Positions 61,346 to 64,000 of a stretch of DNA of 64,000 nt are shown piece after piece. Each line of letters opens with the position of its first letter. Within the stretch, counting starts at the first letter, position 1. Under the pieces are notes generated by a model that worked only from the letters and a program-made list of their open reading frames with translations, made no database searches and was not told where the DNA came from. Position numbers and translations under genes: made by a program. Source of the stretch: Gnetum montanum (lineage: Eukaryota > Streptophyta > Gnetopsida > Gnetales > Gnetaceae); NCBI GenBank assembly GCA_015680685.1, contig MNCI01002331.1, positions 716,223 to 780,222 of the forward strand, written 5' to 3'.

Positions 61346-62330
61346 GGTAGTGGCCGAACAAGTGAACAACATTCTAAATCTTTCATTCTAAATACCACTT
61401 AGAGAGTCTTAGACCAATACTAAAAGCATATTATAATCAAATAAAATCCTCAAAATGAGCTAAAAACAGTGCAGAACTCTGCTGCCACTCTTTCATCAAT
61501 ATAAACAAGCATAAGGCAAGATCCGAGGTTAGATCTACAAATAGAAGGATTTGCTGCCCTCCTTACTATATTAACTTTGAAGAGATGGACTTTAAGCATA
61601 AGACCCTGATATTTTACAGAAAATGAATTGCAGTGATTGAACTTCACTGTAATAAGAAACTCTAATTCAAAGAAAAGAATCCCAGTAAAAAAAGATCAAA
61701 AAATAAGAGATAATGTACAAAAATGATCTCTGAATCCACAGTTTAGCCCATTTTGAAGAGGGAGGAGGAATGCTTGTTGCAGAAAAAGTGACTTACCACA
61801 TAGAGTTGACGAAAGATTTATGGTCATGGAGAGGAATGCAGAAGCGGCAGCAATGGTCGTGGAGAGCAATGCAGAAGCTGCAGCATGATTAGTAGCGTTC
61901 AGAGCACAGCAATGCAGAAGCGGCAACAATAGCAAGATTAAGAGCATTCATAGCAAAGGCCCCAAATGCTTTACCTAAAAGTGTTGTTTATTGCAGTCTT
62001 CGCCATAGAAGTGGCCCTAAATTTTTTTTTTCTTTGCAGACTTGCATTTAATCTGTGACAGATGCAATAGTTGAGAATAAAGCATCGTATCCTTTTCGTA
62101 TCTTAACCATAAAGTTAAAAAATAAAATCAAAGGAAATGAAAAATAAAATCAAAGCAAATGAAACGTGTTAAAAACGTTTCAGTTTGCTGGGAAACGTTT
62201 CGCCCAGTGACGGATACTATTCATAGGCAACCGCATTTTGAAACGGGATCCCTTTCTGCCACGAAAAACGCGAAACTTTATAAATCCGTTGCGTTTCGGC
62301 AACATAGCCTGTATTACATTCATCAACATT
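61345..62330. other. Region with GAAACG/CGTTTC words and a 33-bp repeat, no firm gene
   Basis: 61800-61930 contains three diverged copies of a GGAGAGSAATGCAGAAGCKGC unit that gives an Ala-rich minus-strand frame. Clusters of CGAAACG near 61150-61230 and of CGTTTC near 62165-62300 are partly reverse-complementary and could be diverged ends of a DNA transposon, but the match is short. Confidence 0.3.
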
Positions 62331-62519
62331 CAGGGGCAGATCGTGACAGTCAGGGACCTCCAAAGGAAAGCAGAGAATTTTGGGAAATGCTGTCGGACAT
62401 TCCTGTTTGCAGGAGGAAAGCCAAACCCTAATGTACTGGTCCTTTTTTTCCCCATTACCTGCGCTTCAATGGCTTAATGCTTATCCCCCTGCTATGAAAT
62501 TGTTTGTCATGTTTTTTAT

Positions 62520-62750
62520 AATCTGGAGCCTCAATGTTCATTACACTGCAATGAAAGTGTGTATTTCTTTTTTCTCCCATTACCGTGAGCCTTATCCCAT
62601 TGTGAAATTGTTCATTTCATTCTTTTTTATCACTTGGAGCAAGAGCCTCAATGCTCTTTTTTATCACCTAGAGCAGAAGCCTCAATGCTCCCTAGAAATT
62701 GTTCATTTCATTTTTTTTTCATCACTTAGAGCCTCAATGTTCATTCTGCT
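62520..62750 (+). repeat. Short tandem repeats around GAGCCTCAATG
   Basis: GAGCCTCAATGYTC recurs near 62525, 62646, 62678 and 62729, with TTTTTTATCACYTRGAGC and ATTGTTCATTTCATT between them. Low-complexity repeat, not coding. Confidence 0.6.
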
Positions 62751-62858
62751 AAGTTGGGTGATAAAATGATATATAACTTTAGCACAGGCACATACTTTGA
62801 TAAGTTTGATTTATGCAATATTTCATGTGTTCTTGATGGATTTTAACGGGTGAATTAG

Positions 62859-63217
62859 GAACCATATTTCCCCAAGGGAGAAAATGATGTAAATTCCTTG
62901 GCTTACATGATCTTAAGAGACATTTCAAGTAGTTCCAAACTTCTTGTGGTTCTAGTCTCTATAGCATCTATGCTAGAAAGATGGCAAAATATCACTAGAA
63001 ACAGGGATGAATGTTTGGATGTTGTGAGACAAATGTGGGCCATCTACCAGCTTTTGTGCAAAGTAACCACCATCAACTATGATTGGCACCAAAGTCCTAA
63101 TGGCAATAAAGAAGAAAAAGACACATCAGAAAATTTAAATAAAACAAAATATAAAAGAAATTGTAAAACATTCAAAAAAATGAAAAACTTGTGTAAAACA
63201 AAAAAGTTGAAAAATTG
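62859..63217 (+). pseudogene. Second copy of the NLR N-terminal exon (partial)
   Basis: After an acceptor-like AATTAG at 62858 the frame reads EPYFPKGENDVNSLAYMIL, which aligns with DKYFLKGDNDANGLAAVIL at the start of NLR exon 3, residue for residue at YF-KG-ND-N-LA--IL. The exon starts at the same codon position. A hydrophobic stretch (KLLVVLVSIASML) and a following helix (VVRQMWAIYQLLCKV) match the order in the NLR. After about 70 codons the similarity stops and a Lys/Asn-rich tail runs to a stop at 63216. No NB-ARC follows inside the window before the LTR at 63.4 kb. Probably a truncated paralogue; an expressed N-terminus-only gene remains possible. Confidence 0.65.
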
Positions 63218-63400
63218 AGGAGCCACTTGTAGGGTATTAACATGGATGGCCATCTCCCCCACAACTAAGTTGGAAGAGAGAGATCTGAAAAATTGAGCAT
63301 GCATGGCCATCTATTGAGGCATTGTTCCCACCGGTTGTTATTATCTCTAGGAAAGGTTTAAGTTGTTGGGTGTTGACTAACAACCTTTTATTTGGGCTAG

Positions 63401-64000
63401 TGATGAGACGCGATACGCGATATCATGGTCCTCCGCCAAATTTATAAATAAGAGGCGGCACTCCCCTCATTTCTCATCTTAGGCTAGAAGTAGCGAAGCT
63501 CTGGCAGTTTAGTCACTCCAAAGATAGAATATTTTCCATGTGCCCGCAATAGGAATCCCCAAGTGAATGGTTCTTTATTCGAGCAGCTTTGTACCTAAAC
63601 GCAAGTTGTGTACGGAAATAAAGACGAGCTTTGTGGATAAACCTTGCAGTGCATGGAATAGGTTTATTATCTGTTATTTCTTACATGTCATTTATTACAT
63701 GCATTAGCATGGCATGAGTACGACTTGGTTACGAGCATTGACGAATGTGTACGGCTAACCAAGGAATCGACTACTCATCGCGATTAGATTTTCTCACCCT
63801 TGTCTCCTAGAACGCGAGATGAGTACGACTTGATTACAAGCATCTACGGATGTGTACGGCTAGTCAAGGAATTAGCTGCTCATCACGCTTAGGCTAGTTA
63901 GGTGCCTCAGTACGACCACTTCGAGCACGTGTGTTACGTGTGGTGATCCTAGTAACGATTAGCGTTTGGTAGCCACAGTTGCATAGTTCAGGGTGTGTAC
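63401..64000 (+). repeat. Probable LTR start of a further retrotransposon, cut by the window
   Basis: TGATGAGACGCGATACGCG at 63401 has the TG start and resembles TGATAAG of the Athila-like LTRs. TTTATAAATAAGAGG near 63438 is a TATA box and GGAAATAAAGACG near 63616 a polyadenylation-like signal. The part from 63.7 kb contains a roughly 75-bp sequence twice at 105-bp spacing (GAGTACGACTTGRTTACRAG at 63716 and 63821). CpG is much more frequent than in the LTRs at 2.2 and 18.9 kb, suggesting a younger copy. The internal region lies outside the window. Confidence 0.55.

Noticed and set aside
61696-61947. Leu/Ala-rich minus-strand frame resembling a signal peptide, with a GTAAGT donor
   Set aside because: Its composition comes from a 33-bp DNA repeat. 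The donor is good, but no partner exon or domain was found, so it stays below the level of a feature.
62159-62477. Two overlapping plus-strand frames, one with GQIVTVRDLQRKAENFG
   Set aside because: An acceptor-like CATTCAG precedes the segment and it looks slightly gene-like, but the frame is short, both frames are open, and no relation to the NLR exons or the 60.6-kb exon could be shown.

Overview
This looks like nuclear DNA from a seed plant with a very large, repeat-rich genome, most likely a gymnosperm and probably a conifer. The sequence is AT-rich. About two thirds of it can be assigned to old LTR retrotransposons whose reading frames are closed mainly by C-to-T type stops (CAA/CAG/CGA to TAA/TAG/TGA and TGG to TAG/TGA), as expected from long-term cytosine methylation. 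One gene appears intact: a spliced NLR-type immune receptor near the right end. The species is not proven; the lineage is inferred from element content and the unusual NLR.

Layout. (1) 1-3.04 kb is the 3' end of an Athila-like Ty3/gypsy element: a coiled-coil third ORF plus 3' LTR. A minus-strand DUF7869-like fragment follows. (2) 3.5-10.5 kb is AT-rich and gene-poor, with a tRNA-derived SINE-like unit near 6.2 kb and a satellite-like array of 180-210 bp units at 7.1-9.0 kb. (3) 10.9-19.8 kb is a second Athila-like copy: gag, protease, spacer, third ORF and 3' LTR. RT to integrase is deleted. (4) 21.6-38.45 kb is bounded by two copia-type LTRs. It holds a copia gag and, nested inside, a third Athila-like copy that keeps gag, PR, RT, RNase H, INT, spacer and third ORF. 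(5) 38.9-48.0 kb is a complete non-autonomous Ty3-type element with LTRs of about 1.57 and 1.59 kb and a perfect 5-bp target duplication AGTAC. It encodes only gag and protease. (6) 48.0-54.4 kb is AT-rich with no gene and contains an inverted pair of tRNA-derived SINEs. (7) 54.4-59.75 kb is a seven-exon NLR gene on the minus strand, with a TATA box upstream and 888 predicted residues. (8) 60.6-63.2 kb holds an unidentified coding-like exon and, on the plus strand, an exon homologous to NLR exon 3. (9) 63.4 kb to the end is probably the start of another LTR, much richer in CpG than the older copies.

How the parts fit. Three independent copies of the same Athila-like family show the order gag-PR-RT-RH-INT-spacer-ORF3-LTR, so ORF3 is an integral part of this family. 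The gag/PR-only element would have depended on polymerase supplied in trans. The NLR has a divergent NB-ARC (P-loop kept; Walker B, GLPL and MHD altered), a short LRR tail, and an N-terminal region that is neither TIR nor a recognisable RPW8. The homologous exon on the opposite strand about 3.1 kb beyond its start codon suggests that this N-terminal region is a real, duplicated module.
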